Below are positions 47,131 through 58,933 of a DNA stretch of 64,000 bases, one piece after another. The DNA is from Neurospora crassa OR74A (taxonomy: Eukaryota > Ascomycota > Sordariomycetes > Sordariales > Sordariaceae): NCBI RefSeq assembly GCF_000182925.2, contig NC_026501.1:6489917-6553916 (forward strand), in the 5' to 3' direction. The notes beneath the pieces were generated by a model, which saw nothing but the letters and a program-made list of their open reading frames with translations, was not told where the DNA came from and ran no database searches. Made by a program: the position numbers and the translations under genes. Each line of letters begins with the position of its first letter. Positions within the stretch are counted from its first letter, which is position 1.

Positions 47131-48455
47131 ATGGCAGCCACTACCACCCCCCTCCCATCCGGCATCCCACCCACCCATCCAGCTGTAGTCGTCACGGCCC
47201 CCCGTGCCCCGCTCTCCATCGTCCAGCGCCCAACCGACCCCCCCGGGCCCGGCGAAGCCCTTGTCCACGTAGAATGGACCTCATCAACGCCTCTCGACCT
47301 GCACCAGGCCGACGGCGGCCTTCTCATTGATCTCCCGTACGTCGCCGGCTCCAGCTTCGGGGGTACCGTCCTCGCCCTCGGTCCCGCCGACGCCAACACC
47401 CCTGCCGCTCATCACAAGTTGCGTGTCGGCGACCAGGTGTTCGGCATGGCCTGGCAGGAGCCGCGCGAGCGCGGATTCCAGACATTCATCACGACAGCGA
47501 CTTACCTGATGAGTAAACTACCCGAGAACATTACCATGCAAGAGGCTGTGACGGTGCCGACGAATTTGGTAACGGTTTTGCATACGTTGACTCAGGATTT
47601 GGGGTTGGAGATGCGGTGGCCTCTTTCTCATGACTCTAACGCAAAGGAGGAGAATAACGAGGATAAAGATCAAAAGAAGCAGTGGATTCTGGTCTGGGGC
47701 GCGGGGAGTAGTGTCGGCCAATACGCCTTGCAGGTGTTGAAGAATTGGGGCTACCGCAATGTGATTGCTGTTGCGAGCAAGAAACATCACCAGGAGCTGC
47801 TGACCTTGGGCGCTGGAGTGTGTTTTGATTATGGAGAGAAGGACGTGACGGATTTGATTCGGGAGCATGTGGCGACTGCGTCGTCGTCATCAAATGATGC
47901 GACAATCCCCTTGGTGCTCGATTGTATCGGGTCATTGGAAGGTTCGCTGAGGCCGTTGACTAGGCTGGCCGAGAAGGGAACGAAAGTGGCGATTATGTTG
48001 CCTGTCATCGTCAAACATGCTACTGAGGATGAGTCGCCAGAGTATGCGATGGATGTCACCAAGCTTTTGACGGGAGAATGGAAGGAGGGCGTTGTTCTGA
48101 AGGGAGTGAGAACGTTTTTATACACCCAAGTGAGTCTCTCAATGAAAGAGCCGTCAGCGACATCCTGGAAGAATTCAGCTAATCTGAGTGTTAGAACGAG
48201 TTCATGAAGAATCATGCCCAACCGGACATCGTCCCGACTTTGTTGGAGCAGGGTGTGGTCAAGCCGAACAAGCAGAGGATCGTTGAAGGCGCCACATTGC
48301 TTGAGCGTGCTACGAATGCCCTCAGAATCCTTAGGGATAGAGCACAATCGGGCGAAAAGTTGGTGTGGAGAGTTGATGAGAGGTCGGCTCAGGATCTGTT
48401 CCCGGATCTCTTGGTTTCGAAGGCTGATCCCACGAAAGCCGAGACAATCATTTGA
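47131..48455 (+). CDS. Zinc-free medium-chain dehydrogenase/reductase (quinone/enoyl reductase-like)
   Basis: 419 residues in two exons, 47131-48129 and 48195-48455, across a 65-nt GTGAGT...TTAG intron. GroES-like N-terminal domain (PGEALVHVEWTSSTPLDLHQADG, SSFGGTVLALGP, VGDQVFGMAW), then a Rossmann domain with GAGSSVGQYALQ for NAD(P)H and LDCIGS. The zinc ligands of true alcohol dehydrogenases are absent, as in the quinone oxidoreductase and ToxD/enoyl reductase branches. The C-terminus has NHAQPDIVPTLLEQGVVKPN, typical of the fungal ToxD-like group. I prefer the ATG at 47131 because it gives the usual start; an ATG at 47038 in the same frame would add 31 residues. No secondary-metabolite gene lies nearby, so the substrate is open. 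Confidence 0.88.
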
Positions 48456-49256
48456 GCCACTGACTTTGCCTCACTTTCTGGCCCAGGACGACTCGACGAC
48501 TACCGAGCTTTGTATCAGCACTATTCCTTGCTAAGGCTTATTGGAGATAACCTTTTCTTTCTGTTTGTTCTTCAAGGCAGCTGCTTTGAGATTTCATCAC
48601 ATTGTCCCCAGTGAGACCTATGAAAATACATATCCATAGGAGAATTTGCCTGCACCTATGGATTGATATCGGTCGTTACTTTTGCAAGCCTTGTGACGAT
48701 TGGCTTCAGCCCGGAACATACAAGGCCGCGTCCTGGTGTAGTGACCGAAGACTTGGCCACAAATACTCAATAGAGCCCATCACGTTCCCGATTCCTCCAA
48801 TCAGGATGTTGTTCTGTGACCGGGTAAAGGAGCCAGCAATGAGAAACATGAAACTGAAAATATCTCTCGGGAATCGGCTATGCATATGTACATATGTACT
48901 GTAGTTTTGGGGTGGATCGACCCAAGAGCTCGTTAAGCATTTTGCGGGGTAGCAGCAGTGATGTTTCGGCTGTTTCAAGCCGTATTAGGAAATATGATGA
49001 ACTCCTTCCGGGAAATTGATGTCCTGAAGAATCAAACGAAACATTAAAAGGACCGATGTCCCGCCCCAATACCCCCATTCGCGATGCCACCTAAATTCCA
49101 TCAATCAGGCAGCGGTGAACGGTTTAAGGAGTATGGCAGTGTTATCGGCGCTTGACGGCGACAGTCCTTTTAAAGCCTGGCATGTCCGCTCCAGCGTTAA
49201 CAGTCATGGTGTTATCCTCGACAGGACCACAGGTTTTCCCCCGTTGAATATTCGCC
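48456..49256. promoter_or_regulatory. MDR 3' flank and galactanase promoter
   Basis: No gene. The last few hundred bases are the promoter of the secreted galactanase. I cannot name a convincing regulator site. Confidence 0.5.
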
Positions 49257-50373
49257 ATGCTTCTTTCAGCATTGTCGGCCGTCCTCAGCCTTGCAGGCTC
49301 AGCGACTGCTGCCCTGACCTACAAAGGAGTTGACTGGTCGTCTGTACCTGTGGAAGAGAAGGCCGGCGTCTCTTACAAGAACGTGAACGGTGCTGCTCAG
49401 TCCATTGAGCACATTTTCCGAGACAGCGGTGTCAACACGGTCCGCCAACGGGTGTGGGTAAATCCCTCTGGGGGCACATACAACCTGGCCTATAACATCA
49501 ACCTGGCCAAGAGGGCGAAGAACGCTGGGCTGGGTGTTTATATCGACTTCCACTTCAGCGACACTTGGGCCGACCCCGCGCACCAAGCGATTCCCTCCGG
49601 ATGGCCGACCGCCATTGACGACCTGGCCTGGAAGCTATACAACTACACCTTCGATGCGTCGAACCAGTTCCATGATAATGGTGTGCAACCGGCCATTATT
49701 TCCATCGGCAATGAGATCACCGGCGGTCTGCTTTGGCCGACGGGAGGCACTTCTTCGTGGTATAACATCGCGCGCTTGCTGCACTCAGCGTCTGCCGGTA
49801 TTAGAGACTCGAGGCTGAACCCCAAGCCCAAAATCATGATCCATCTTGACAACGGATGGTAGGTCCCCTTGCTGTTTAAAACCGGATCCTGTATAGAGCT
49901 AACATCTGGCCAACCACCACAGGAACTGGGACACCCAGAACTGGTGGTATACAAATGTGTTGAAGCAAGGGCCTTTGGTGTCTTCCGACTTTGACATGAT
50001 GGGGGTCTCGTTCTATCCCTTTTACACGCCCTCGGCGACTCTGTCGTCCTTGAAGTCAAGCTTGACAAACATGGCGAACAGATGGGGCAAAGAGCTCGTC
50101 GTTGCTGAGACCGACTGGCCAAGCTCATGCCCAAACCCGGCATATGCGTTTCCGTCAGACGCCAAGAACATCCCCTTCAACGCCGCCGGCCAGTCGCAGT
50201 GGATCAAGGCCGTGGCAAACGTGGTAGCTTCTGTGCCCAAGGGCAAGGGACTGTTCTATTGGGAACCCGCTTGGATTCACAATGCCAACTTGGGCTCATC
50301 GTGTGCGAGTAACAGTATGTTCTCGAACTCGGGGCAGGCCTTGTCCAGTCTGTCAGTGTTCCACAACATCTGA
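49257..50373 (+). CDS. Secreted arabinogalactan endo-beta-1,4-galactanase (GH53)
   Basis: Extracellular enzyme that cuts beta-1,4-galactan side chains of pectin. 350 residues in two exons, 49257-49858 and 49923-50373, with a 64-nt GTAGGT...ACAG intron that restores TGG-AAC. Signal peptide MLLSALSAVLSLAGSATA, then mature ALTYKGVDWSSV. The GH53 barrel has VRQRVWVNPSGGTY, DFHFSDTWADP, the acid/base Glu153 in SIGNEI, MGVSFYPFY, the nucleophile near Glu263 in VAETDWP, and GLFYWEPAWI. The full catalytic set is present and the length is normal for the fungal family (about 330-350). There is no C-terminal binding module. Starts at the first ATG. Confidence 0.95.
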
Positions 50374-51126
50374 AGAGGAGCGGCTGAGGATGAGAAAGGA
50401 TATGTAGAGGGGAATTCAGGTCCTGCGGATGTCCAGACTAGGGTGGTAGATAAGATAAGAAGCACAATGTGACCTTGGTACATAGTTGCCTGCCTCCAAA
50501 AACACCAATTGTGAAAAGATGACGAGAGGCAATGCGTGACCGGCGAACTGCTGGCATGCTTGATGCTTAAATATGTGTCAGGCCAATGCTGTGAATAAAC
50601 TTGGTGCTCGGACTTTTGACCAAAAATAGCGAGGAAATTTGGGAAATGACAGAATGTAGTCATCCGGTGGTTGGCTTCGTACCGGGATGACACAGCGGGA
50701 ATGAATGAGGTGATGATGCTTCATCCGTCCAGTCGCGACGAAGACCGCGTTACGTATGGTGATCGGGTGTGTACTAAAGCAAGTACCGTGATGGCCAGTG
50801 ACTATCAAGAACCTGGTGCGCCACAGGTTGGCTCATGCCGGATTCACAGCAAAAACCTTGGTTGTCCAGCCACATCCATGGCCTCAGCCACAACACAGCT
50901 CAAGCGCGCTGGGGCGGGGCTGTTGAGGGCACAGAGCCCTACGAATTTTCCCCGGTGGGTCCTACGGACAGACGTGCACCGCCCACCCGCCGCCACTGGC
51001 TAGAGGTTTTGCTTGCTGTGAGGGCCGGAATCCTAAATCCACTCCCATCATCGCGACAGTCAGATTTTCGCTCTTCGATACCCCGACGAACAGCGAAATC
51101 GTGATCACCAACCACCTACCGCAAAG
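50374..51126. promoter_or_regulatory. Galactanase 3' flank and RPS15 promoter
   Basis: No gene. The last part is the promoter and leader of the highly expressed RPS15 gene. Confidence 0.5.
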
Positions 51127-52156
51127 ATGGCTGACGAATACGTACGTGCCCTTCATTTTATGATAACGATGATGCCAAACACATATCATCGTGTACTTCC
51201 CAGCGGACGGCGGCCATAATCGAATTGGTCCCCTCCCGACGACAACGACCACACACACGCACACAAAATTGCACACCCTCAGAATGAGAATGAGGAAAAT
51301 GGGCAGAACGGAAGACTGACCTTTTACGCTGTAGAACGCCGAGGAGGCCGCTGAGCTCAAGAAGAAGAGAACCTTCCGCAAGTTCTCTTACAGGGGTATC
51401 GATCTCGATGCGTAGGTTCTCCCGCTTGTTCGCCATTTTGAGATTCCAAATTCCGAAGAGAGCAAGCCGGCCAGCCAGCTAGACGACCAAACCAAACCGA
51501 CCGGGAATATCACGATATATTTCGAGCCAGACATGCGACGTCATTCCATTACCGATAAGAGAGAAAAGGGGAAAGCGGCACTCACTCGACATCAACAATT
51601 ACTGGGGGATTGGGCAGTTTTGGATGGCTCGGTCGGCTTGCTCAAATCAGAAGGGAACATATGCTGCGCTCGCGATGCGCCATGACACATGAAAGCACAT
51701 GTGCTGACAGCAACCTCTTACGTGCAGTCTCCTCGACCTTGGCTCCGATGAGCTCCGCGATGTCGTCCACGCCCGTGCCCGTCGCAGGATCAACCGTGGC
51801 CTCAAGCGCAAGCCCATGGGCTTGATCAAGAAGCTCCGCAAGGCTAAGCAGGAGGCTAAGCCCAACGAGAAGCCCGACCTCGTCAAGACCCACCTCCGTG
51901 ACATGATCGTTGTCCCCGAGATGATTGGCAGCGTCATCGGTATCTACTCCGGCAAGGAGTTCAACCAGGTTGAGATCAAGCCTGAGATGGTTGGCCACTA
52001 CCTCGCTGAGTTCTCTATCTCCTAGTACGTTATCCCCTGCCCCTGTCGAATAATCAGGGAGACGTGTGTGCTAACTACGGTTACAGCAAGCCCGTCAAGC
52101 ACGGTCGCCCCGGTATCGGTGCTACCCACTCTTCTCGTTTCATTCCTCTCAAGTAA
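51127..52156 (+). CDS. RPS15: 40S ribosomal protein S15 (uS19)
   Basis: uS19 of the small ribosomal subunit head, with roles in 40S export and the decoding area. 152 residues in four exons: 51127-51141, 51335-51411, 51728-52024 and 52087-52156. The first exon encodes only MADEY. Joined protein: [100 protein letters not shown], and [19 protein letters not shown] at the end, the universal uS19 signature. Introns 1 and 2 are long for this genome (193 and 316 nt), as is common in fungal ribosomal protein genes. Donors are GTACGT, GTAGGT and GTACGT, and phases match throughout. Confidence 0.97.
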
Positions 52157-52704
52157 ATGCTCTGGGAAATGGGTGGTACTTGCATTTTGTCTCAAATCAT
52201 GGGTTCGGCGAAAACGGACGCGGGTTTGCTCATTTGGTCATGGCATGGACAAATGTGCCAGGGACTATCTTAGTTTTGACGAGATAGTACAAACGAGTAA
52301 TGATGAGTGCAACGTTCTAGGTGATCACACACATAGCTCTTGTCCGCGGTTTCCTTGATTGAGCTTTGCTGAATGAGGAGAACAATAAAACAGAACTCCC
52401 TTGGATTATCGTATCTAGCCTGCCTTATTCATCACTTCGCAGATTGATCCTTTCTTAGTATCAAGATTTGAATATAAATCATAAACACACATATCCCCGT
52501 TACGGAACTCTAACCTACCCTCGCTGACTAGGCCGTTTCCCAGCATACCAACGTCATCGAGCATACAGGTCCTCATCTGTTAATCATCCTACCAGCCCTC
52601 TGCTATGGCCTTGCCTAGCCTCACCCATCCTGCACTACTCAACAGTCACCATCACGTCCTCAACCTCCTCCTCAACTCCCTCAAGCGACCGAACGCACCG
52701 TCCC
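52157..52704. other. Convergent 3' flanks of RPS15 and the SET gene
   Basis: No gene seen. This is where transcripts from both sides must end. Confidence 0.6.
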
Positions 52705-53715
52705 TCACAGCACGCCGCAACAATACCCCATAAAGGTATCCCTACACGTCGCACATTCACACACGAACCCTTTTTCCTTTTTCCCATAGTCCCACGTCAG
52801 CTGCTCGCCTTCTTTGATATCCCTCCTAGCCTGCACGCAAATGTGTTTTGGTTTCACAAAGTGGGCCAGCCCCGAGGCACCAATGCGCCACTCGCAGTTT
52901 GGGCCGCGCTCGGTACGCTTGCGCGCCACGTAAGCCGAGGAGGAGGAGGAGGAGGGCGAAGTGCAGCAGTGGTTGATGAGGGAGCCAAGGAGGTAGATGC
53001 AGGCGTCCGAGTTTGTGGTTGGTGTTGGGGGTGTGCTTGTGGATATTGATGCGGAGGCTGTTGAGGATGATGTAATGGGCGATAGAGTGTTGGTGGTTAT
53101 TATTGTTGGTGAGACCGGGGGTGATAATGGTGAGGGCAGATGAGGGATGTCGGTCGCGGTTGGGATAGCGGTGGTCCGTTTAACCTGGAAGGCATAATGT
53201 TTGAAGAAATCGTGACACGCCTTTTGTCGGTCTTCCTCCGTCGGGTTGGCGATGAGCATCTCGCTCACGCCAGCCACGTACGTCTCGTACTCTTCCCGCG
53301 TGATGATCGAGCCGGCAAACCGGCCGTGCACGAGGTTCCTGCCAAAGAATTTCTTCCTTGAACTGGTCACGTCGGGCTCGATAGACTCGGCAGAGAAGAT
53401 GGGCTCAGCGTCTTCCCAGGGGGCAGGCGGGATACCGTTGCGGGCGGCGAGTATAGGGAAGGCGAGCGTGACGATGTCTTGGCCGCCGTCGGCTAGGGCG
53501 GCCTTGTAAGCCTGGTGTTGGCTGTGCATCAGGGAGACGTCGGCCGAGAACTTCTCGTTGAAGAGGGCCGTCATGAGAGGCGCCTCGTGGAAAATGAATT
53601 CGTCCTTAGTAAAGTCGCGGGCGGCGAAGAGGCCATAACCTACGCCGGCGCCCACCAGGCCGATGCGTACAGCCGGAGCATCCTTGGGCGCGTTACGTAG
53701 GAATCTGGCTGGCAG
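52705..53715 (-). CDS. SET-domain protein (5' exon not located)
   Basis: SET-domain protein of the fungal SMYD/SET5-like type. The main exon runs from a likely acceptor (CTTAG) after 53715 to the stop at 52705 and reads LPARFLRNAPKDAPAVRIGL, then GAGVGYGLFAARDFTKDEF. That is the start of a SET domain (GxGxGLFA). A long insert rich in Ser/Thr/Pro follows, then SLINHCC (the NHxCxPN-like SAM-binding motif), QARRDIKEGEQLTWDYG (the catalytic GExLTxDYG motif) and the post-SET CECATCR. There is no ATG in frame ahead of VGAGVG in this exon; a short exon upstream must supply it, and I could not fix it. Probably a lysine methyltransferase of unknown substrate. Confidence 0.8.
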   Translation of the reverse strand: MPARFLRNAPKDAPAVRIGLVGAGVGYGLFAARDFTKDEFIFHEAPLMTALFNEKFSADVSLMHSQHQAYKAALADGGQDIVTLAFPILAARNGIPPAPWEDAEPIFSAESIEPDVTSSRKKFFGRNLVHGRFAGSIITREEYETYVAGVSEMLIANPTEEDRQKACHDFFKHYAFQVKRTTAIPTATDIPHLPSPLSPPVSPTIITTNTLSPITSSSTASASISTSTPPTPTTNSDACIYLLGSLINHCCTSPSSSSSSAYVARKRTERGPNCEWRIGASGLAHFVKPKHICVQARRDIKEGEQLTWDYGKKEKGFVCECATCRDTFMGYCCGVL

Positions 53716-54378
53716 CTAAGTGGACGACATATCAGCAAGGTGTCTGAAAAGAGAAGCAGAGAAAAAATAATAATAGTAATAATAATAATAGAAAAAGATG
53801 ATGAGAAAAAGCCAATAGTCGAAGCTGATGATGATGATGATGGAGGGGACGACTACAACGACCTTTGCAAGACACTACACGATGATAGACATGGTTGAAG
53901 CTTGCAGGCCAAACATATGATGAACAATTAGAATACTCAACATGCCTTCGCCTGCTTCGCGGCATCGAATCCTTCGTCTTCATCGGAGGTCCTTGTTTGT
54001 TCCTTTGATCGATGAGTATTCGCCATCCTGGTGTCAGCTTTGAGCACTGGCTGGGATAACCAGTGGGACGGTGGTGCGCATGCCTAATCGCCGCGCAACG
54101 ACTCAAAGAGCTTAAGACGAAGAGAAATAGCAGGCCGGGGGTTGCATGGGAAAAGTAAAGTACGGAAGGGGGGAAAAGTAACAAACCCGTGATGATTTCG
54201 GCAATTGACGTTGGTGGGTTTGGTGGGTCGATAGTCCAGGTACACGTATGAGGAAGGTAACTTTCTGATGTTGCTACGAACCGACGGCTCCCGTCTCAAT
54301 AAGATGGGAAGGAGGAGCAGTCTAACGTCTAACTTAGATATAAGAAGAGGAAGTATGCAATTACTGCACGACACTTGT
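53716..54378. other. SET gene 5' region, microsatellites
   Basis: This probably holds the unlocated first exon of the SET gene. It contains AAT-type repeats near 53767-53790 and a GAT repeat near 53827-53841. Confidence 0.5.
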
Positions 54379-55396
54379 CTAGTTGGCCGCCGCCAGCTTC
54401 TTCGCCTTGCGCTCCTCTTCGTCAAGGTGCTGCTTCCTGTAAACCTCGACAACCTTGTCCAAGGGGATATAGGTACCGGCCGGGACATTGCGCGCGCTAC
54501 CGTGCTGGAAAACCCTGTCACGTGGTCAGCTTTTAGGTCGCACCAATGGCATCTTGTGTTATGTGAAGCAGAGAAGCAAGGATGGGAAGCACGATGCCAA
54601 TGGCAAGCTGTCAGACACACGAAGCAATTGATGGCGTCCAATGCCAAAAGAACAACATCTAGTTGCCTAAGCTCGGACCACAAGCTTCGAGAGCTCTCCA
54701 GCTCGTGTAACAGCAGCTGTGACCTGTCGATGCGTGAAAATGGGCGGAATGCCATTGGGATGGTAGTGTTGCGCGAAGTTGGATATGGCAGAGGAGGAAA
54801 GCATATCCGGGATCGCAAAACTTCCCCGTCCACTTTGAAGCTTCGTAGTAAGACATTGGGATTGATAACGTACTCGGGATATTTCATTTCGTAGTGTCCG
54901 CTTCTCAGTTGGTCGACGTAATAGAAAAGATGCTTGTCGTGAGCAGCCTGCTCGAGTGCCGCTGTCACCAGAGCGTTCTTGTCCGCCAAAGCCTCTTGGT
55001 GCTCCTCCCACTTCTGCAACCACTTCGTGATACTGTTCGGCTGTCCGTCCTTGCCCGGCCGAGAGAAGTAATAAAGAGCACCGAATGCGGGGATGGCGCC
55101 GAATATCACATAGAAGGCAGTCTGTCACTACCAGGTTAGCCTCCAAGTTGATATAACGATGGTATGCAAGCTATCACGGCAAGATGGCCCTGTTCCCCAC
55201 ACTGTATTCATGAACGTACTCCAAGCTCCTCGTTGGCATCTGCGGCATTGGCGTGGTGGTGCTCCCCATGACCGGCAGCGCTGTGGGTGTGGTCGGCAGG
55301 AGCGTGGCTGTCGGAGGCATATCGCCTCGTGTTGCGCACACAAGGGGCCCGAACCTGGCGGGCGACCCTAGAGACTCCAAGTCTAAAGGAGGACAT
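54379..55396 (-). CDS. Probable mitochondrial complex I accessory subunit (17.8 kDa type)
   Basis: 186 residues in three exons: 55396-55220, 55121-54874 and 54514-54379, with phases 0 and 2 kept exactly. The N-terminus is a mitochondrial presequence (MSSFRLGVSRVARQVRAPCV, with RRYAS as cleavage region). A His-rich stretch follows (HAPADHTHSAAGHGEHHHAN), then one membrane segment (TAFYVIFGAIPAFGALYYF) and a soluble domain with KWLQKWEEHQEALADKNALV and FYYVDQLRSGHYEMKYPE. The C-terminus is charged (RKQHLDEEERKAKKLAAAN). Layout and motifs fit the fungal 17.8-kDa NADH:ubiquinone oxidoreductase subunit, an inner-membrane accessory protein; I name it from memory of the family. The extended frame running past 54874 is intron read-through. 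Divergent from SIL1. Confidence 0.75.
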
Positions 55397-56199
55397 GGCT
55401 GTCGTCGACTTATATCGTGTAATTGACAAGTGCGGAGCGCGAGTCGTGCGTCGACGGGAATAGTGGACCCTTTCTCTCCTCCTGGCGGAGTGACGCCGGG
55501 ATCCTCTTTCTGCGGGGAGATCGATAAGAAGTTGACCTGGAAGCGGTCTCGGGAGAGCGAAGCGATTGCGCAAACAGAGTAAACGCCGGTTGTAGAGAGT
55601 GAGAGCCTTCCGGGCTTTGCAGAGACCAGGCGCGCAAGCTGCAAACCAAGATCGTCGTTCGAGTTGACAATGTGATGAGCGCCGGTACTGTAGAGGTAGA
55701 GGTAGCTTGGCTAGGTACGCAGCCTATTATCTGCACGTGACCAAGCCTTAACGGTCGAAATGGCCAGGAGGGCCCTGCGTTGAAAAGAGGAGCTTATACG
55801 ATGCCAAGCCCTGTCTCATCACAGAAGCCTTCCGAACGCTGAAGTCGATGGAATCAGACAAGGTGTTCAAAGACGGGAGGCAAAAATCGACTAACATCCA
55901 CTCGATAATCAGACAAACTGTCCTTTTTTCTTCTAATTGTGTTTTGTATTTCGTTATATATTTCACTACAAAATCTATACCATTGAAAGGCGAATGGTCT
56001 TGTTTCCATCTTCAGTCTCAGCATCAACTTTCTTGTAGGTTGTTAAACCCTACAGTACCATAGTTCTACAGGTACATCTTCAACCTCGTATCACAGCTCT
56101 TACTTTCGCCTTCCGCTAACGCTAGGCTTGTAAGAGGCTCAAAAACACCAACATTCGTCACTCACTTTGGACAACCCAAACAACACACATCTAAACAAA
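55397..56199. promoter_or_regulatory. Divergent promoter region, complex I subunit / SIL1
   Basis: 803 bp between two divergent start codons. No gene. AT-rich near the SIL1 side. Confidence 0.5.
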
Positions 56200-57702
56200 A
56201 TGTCGAAGCGAAAACTACACTCTCTCCCACTGAGTGTCTTAGCACTCCTAGGGGTCGCCTTAGCCGGCGTCTCAGCTTCAGCGTCAGCATCACCACCAGC
56301 CGGCGAGAAGCCATCCTCACCCTCATCATCAGCAACATCAGACGAAGTGGAACTCATCTGCCACACCTCCGACCCAGCAGACTGTTACCCCAAAATCTTC
56401 CAACCCACACACGAGTTCCAGATTGTCCACCCAGACCAAGATCTTCCCACGGGTCTTCACGTTCGTCTGAACATCTACACCGGCCAAAAAGAAGCCAAGA
56501 TTAATGTCCCCGACGAAGCTGTCGACCCGTCCCTTGAGGGTCTCCCAGTCGACAACTCCATTGTGATCGTCGACCCAGAAGATTCCTCGGGATCAGAAAA
56601 ACAGCAAAGTCAGGGGCAGCCCCTCAAACCGCCCAAAAATGCCCCCGCCTACGACCCACACGGCAAGATCAAGGAGCCCAATATGGAAACCGCCGAGGCC
56701 CAAGATGAAAGCTCAGCCTTCTACAAGTCCCTAGCCATCCTCAAGAAGGGTCTGGACATCGACCAAGCACTCGATATGCTTGAGGAGATTTCCCACGATA
56801 TTTACTACGGGCTTAAGATCGCCGAGGACTATGATACCGTCCGCGAGCTATTCTGTCTGGCTAACTCGCCATCCATCATCTCTTCTTCTTCATCATCATC
56901 ATCCTCCACCTCCCCTTCATCTGGTTCCACGTCCTCTTCTTCACCAGAGACAACAGAGACAGGAGGACCCTCAGAAAAAGACCTCACCCGGTCCCGCCTA
57001 GCAGCTTCAATCATTTCATCTACCGTGCAAAACAACCCCAAAGCTCTGGCGGAAATCACCAAGCACTGGCCCACGCTTCAACAAGACCACTGCACCAAGT
57101 CCAAATCCTCCAAGGACTCTGGCTCGGAACTTGAACCCCTTCAAATCTCCGCCTTCCGCCTTCTGCCATCTCTCCCCTCGTCCGGCTCCCCGTCCGACTC
57201 GGAACCCATTCCCTCAATCCCTCCCTCCCTAACCAAAGCCCGCATCTCCGCCATCTCCGGCCTTTTGAAATCCCCTTTAATTCGACAATCTTTTCTCGCT
57301 GCTGGCGGTATGGACCACCTCCTCCAGGTCCTTCTTTCCGACGCATCCCAGTCTCAGGGTCAGGGCGCCGCCGAGGAATGGGAAAACCTCCGTCGTCAAG
57401 CCGGCCACTTGATCCTCGACAACTTTTTAGACGCAGACATGGGAGCCGTTTTGGGCGAGTGGCCTGGTGCTACTGGGGACGTGCAGGCTAGTGATAAGGA
57501 GTGTGCTAGCCGTGCTGCCAGCCGTGGTGATGGGGAGAAGGAGGAGGGTCAGGCTGACTGTTGGGATTGGCACGCCAAGCAGCTTGCGGATAGGTACAAG
57601 AAGGAAGGAAAGGGAGGAGAGGGGCATTGGAGCTGGGAGTTGTGGAATAAGTTGAAGGAGCAGAGGAAGAATGCTTCCAGTAACAAGAAGGATGAGTTGT
57701 GA
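56200..57702 (+). CDS. sil1: SIL1, nucleotide exchange factor for ER Hsp70 (BiP)
   Basis: Lumenal ER protein that releases ADP from BiP/Kar2. 500 residues, single exon, starting at the ATG at 56200, which is followed by a signal peptide (SLPLSVLALLGVALAGVSA). ELICHTSDPADCYPKIFQPT and LPTGLHVRLNIYTGQKEAKI are the diagnostic N-terminal SIL1 block. An armadillo-like helical domain follows (ALDMLEEISHDIYYGLKIAE, then KSPLIRQSFLAAGGMDHLLQ), interrupted by Ser-rich loops (poly-Ser at about 225-250). The last four residues are KDEL, an ER retrieval signal. Starts further upstream in the frame lack a good ATG context. Divergent from the complex I gene, convergent with the NUFIP-like gene. Confidence 0.92.
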   Translation: MSKRKLHSLPLSVLALLGVALAGVSASASASPPAGEKPSSPSSSATSDEVELICHTSDPADCYPKIFQPTHEFQIVHPDQDLPTGLHVRLNIYTGQKEAKINVPDEAVDPSLEGLPVDNSIVIVDPEDSSGSEKQQSQGQPLKPPKNAPAYDPHGKIKEPNMETAEAQDESSAFYKSLAILKKGLDIDQALDMLEEISHDIYYGLKIAEDYDTVRELFCLANSPSIISSSSSSSSSTSPSSGSTSSSSPETTETGGPSEKDLTRSRLAASIISSTVQNNPKALAEITKHWPTLQQDHCTKSKSSKDSGSELEPLQISAFRLLPSLPSSGSPSDSEPIPSIPPSLTKARISAISGLLKSPLIRQSFLAAGGMDHLLQVLLSDASQSQGQGAAEEWENLRRQAGHLILDNFLDADMGAVLGEWPGATGDVQASDKECASRAASRGDGEKEEGQADCWDWHAKQLADRYKKEGKGGEGHWSWELWNKLKEQRKNASSNKKDEL

Positions 57703-58933
57703 TGGGAGCCTGGTTGTGGTTTGCATCATGGCTGGAGTTATATTTTAGTCTCATTAAAGGGCATCATGTAGAAAAAGAGTTCATACTTGCATGTTTTGGA
57801 GATACGATAACACGTCAATCAACTTGAAGCGACGTAGTCCAAGCATTGAAGATCGCTATCTTACCTCTAATGTACACATGCTTCATTACGAGCACGAAAA
57901 CGACCTTTCAAATCGGGACAAGCCGCGCTCATATATTAATGTATCAAATCTAACGTGATCAAATTTCTCTTTTCCTGTTTGTACTGATGAAAGCAATGAA
58001 ATGGGCTACGAGTGATATAGGCGCTTTTACTTCCAAGGTCCGACCAATCGCTGGCCGAACGCAAGCCTTGCGATGAATTCCCAGCCAGCATGCAAATAGA
58101 CTTCATGCGGAAAGGTCGACGACAAAACGCGATCGTACCCCCATCTGTCCTTGCTAAACTGACCCTGACGAACTTTATCCGCCCTACTTTCGTCTCTGGA
58201 CATCAAAGCCCGCCATCCTTGCGACTTTTATTCCCTGAACCAACATTGGGGAGAGGCATATAACCCTTGACGAAAAACCGCCGCGGTATATACCGACTTG
58301 AAAGCACTCGCACTCGTTGTCCTCTTTTTGGTTTATGTGATTTCTTGTTTTTCTTTTCTGTCATAGATTGTCCGTCTTAGGCTTCAGCTAGAAGTGCCAG
58401 TAATGACAACAACTTCCTCCAGTCCGCATGTAGGCATGGACGCTAATGAGATGATTGCTTATGAACGCTCCTAAGTGGCCTAGTGAATGTTCAAGTGGTG
58501 TCTTGGTTTGTGGTCCTCCTTCTCGTTGACTTTCATAACGACTCTGCCCAGCTTGGTGAAGGTTAAAAAAAATCATGGGCGGCGAACTATGCGCCTACAT
58601 GCTTGCGACCTTTGAGAGCCACTATTGCCTGTTTTTTGAAGTATGGGATACTCTGTCTTCAGAGAATGTCGCTCTTGAGGGCACAAGCCCAGATCGTCTT
58701 CCATGAATAGCTCCTCCGCTGCTCTCGGTGTCCGAGGTGGGGTGAATAATGAAACAAAAACAGATCGGGGACCTACAGCCAAGGCCGACTTGGAGATGGC
58801 TGTTGAAAAAGGACGTAATGTTGTTTAGTGAAATATGAAATGAAAGACTGATCCCTTTGTTCTCTTTTCTCTTGACACACTCTGCCGGTTCTTTTTCGGA
58901 CTCGCTTGGTTCCGACGAATGACAAGAGGAACC
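57703..58933. other. Convergent 3' flanks of SIL1 and the NUFIP gene
   Basis: No gene seen. Composition is ordinary; short frames only. Confidence 0.55.

Noticed and set aside
51142-51334. Possible C/D snoRNA in RPS15 intron 1
   Set aside because: There is a GATGATG and a CTGA, but no exact C box, no terminal stem and no clear guide; too weak.
53732-54184. Leu- and Phe-rich frame with a His run upstream of the SET gene
   Set aside because: Coded by GAT/AAT microsatellites and CT-rich DNA; not protein-like.
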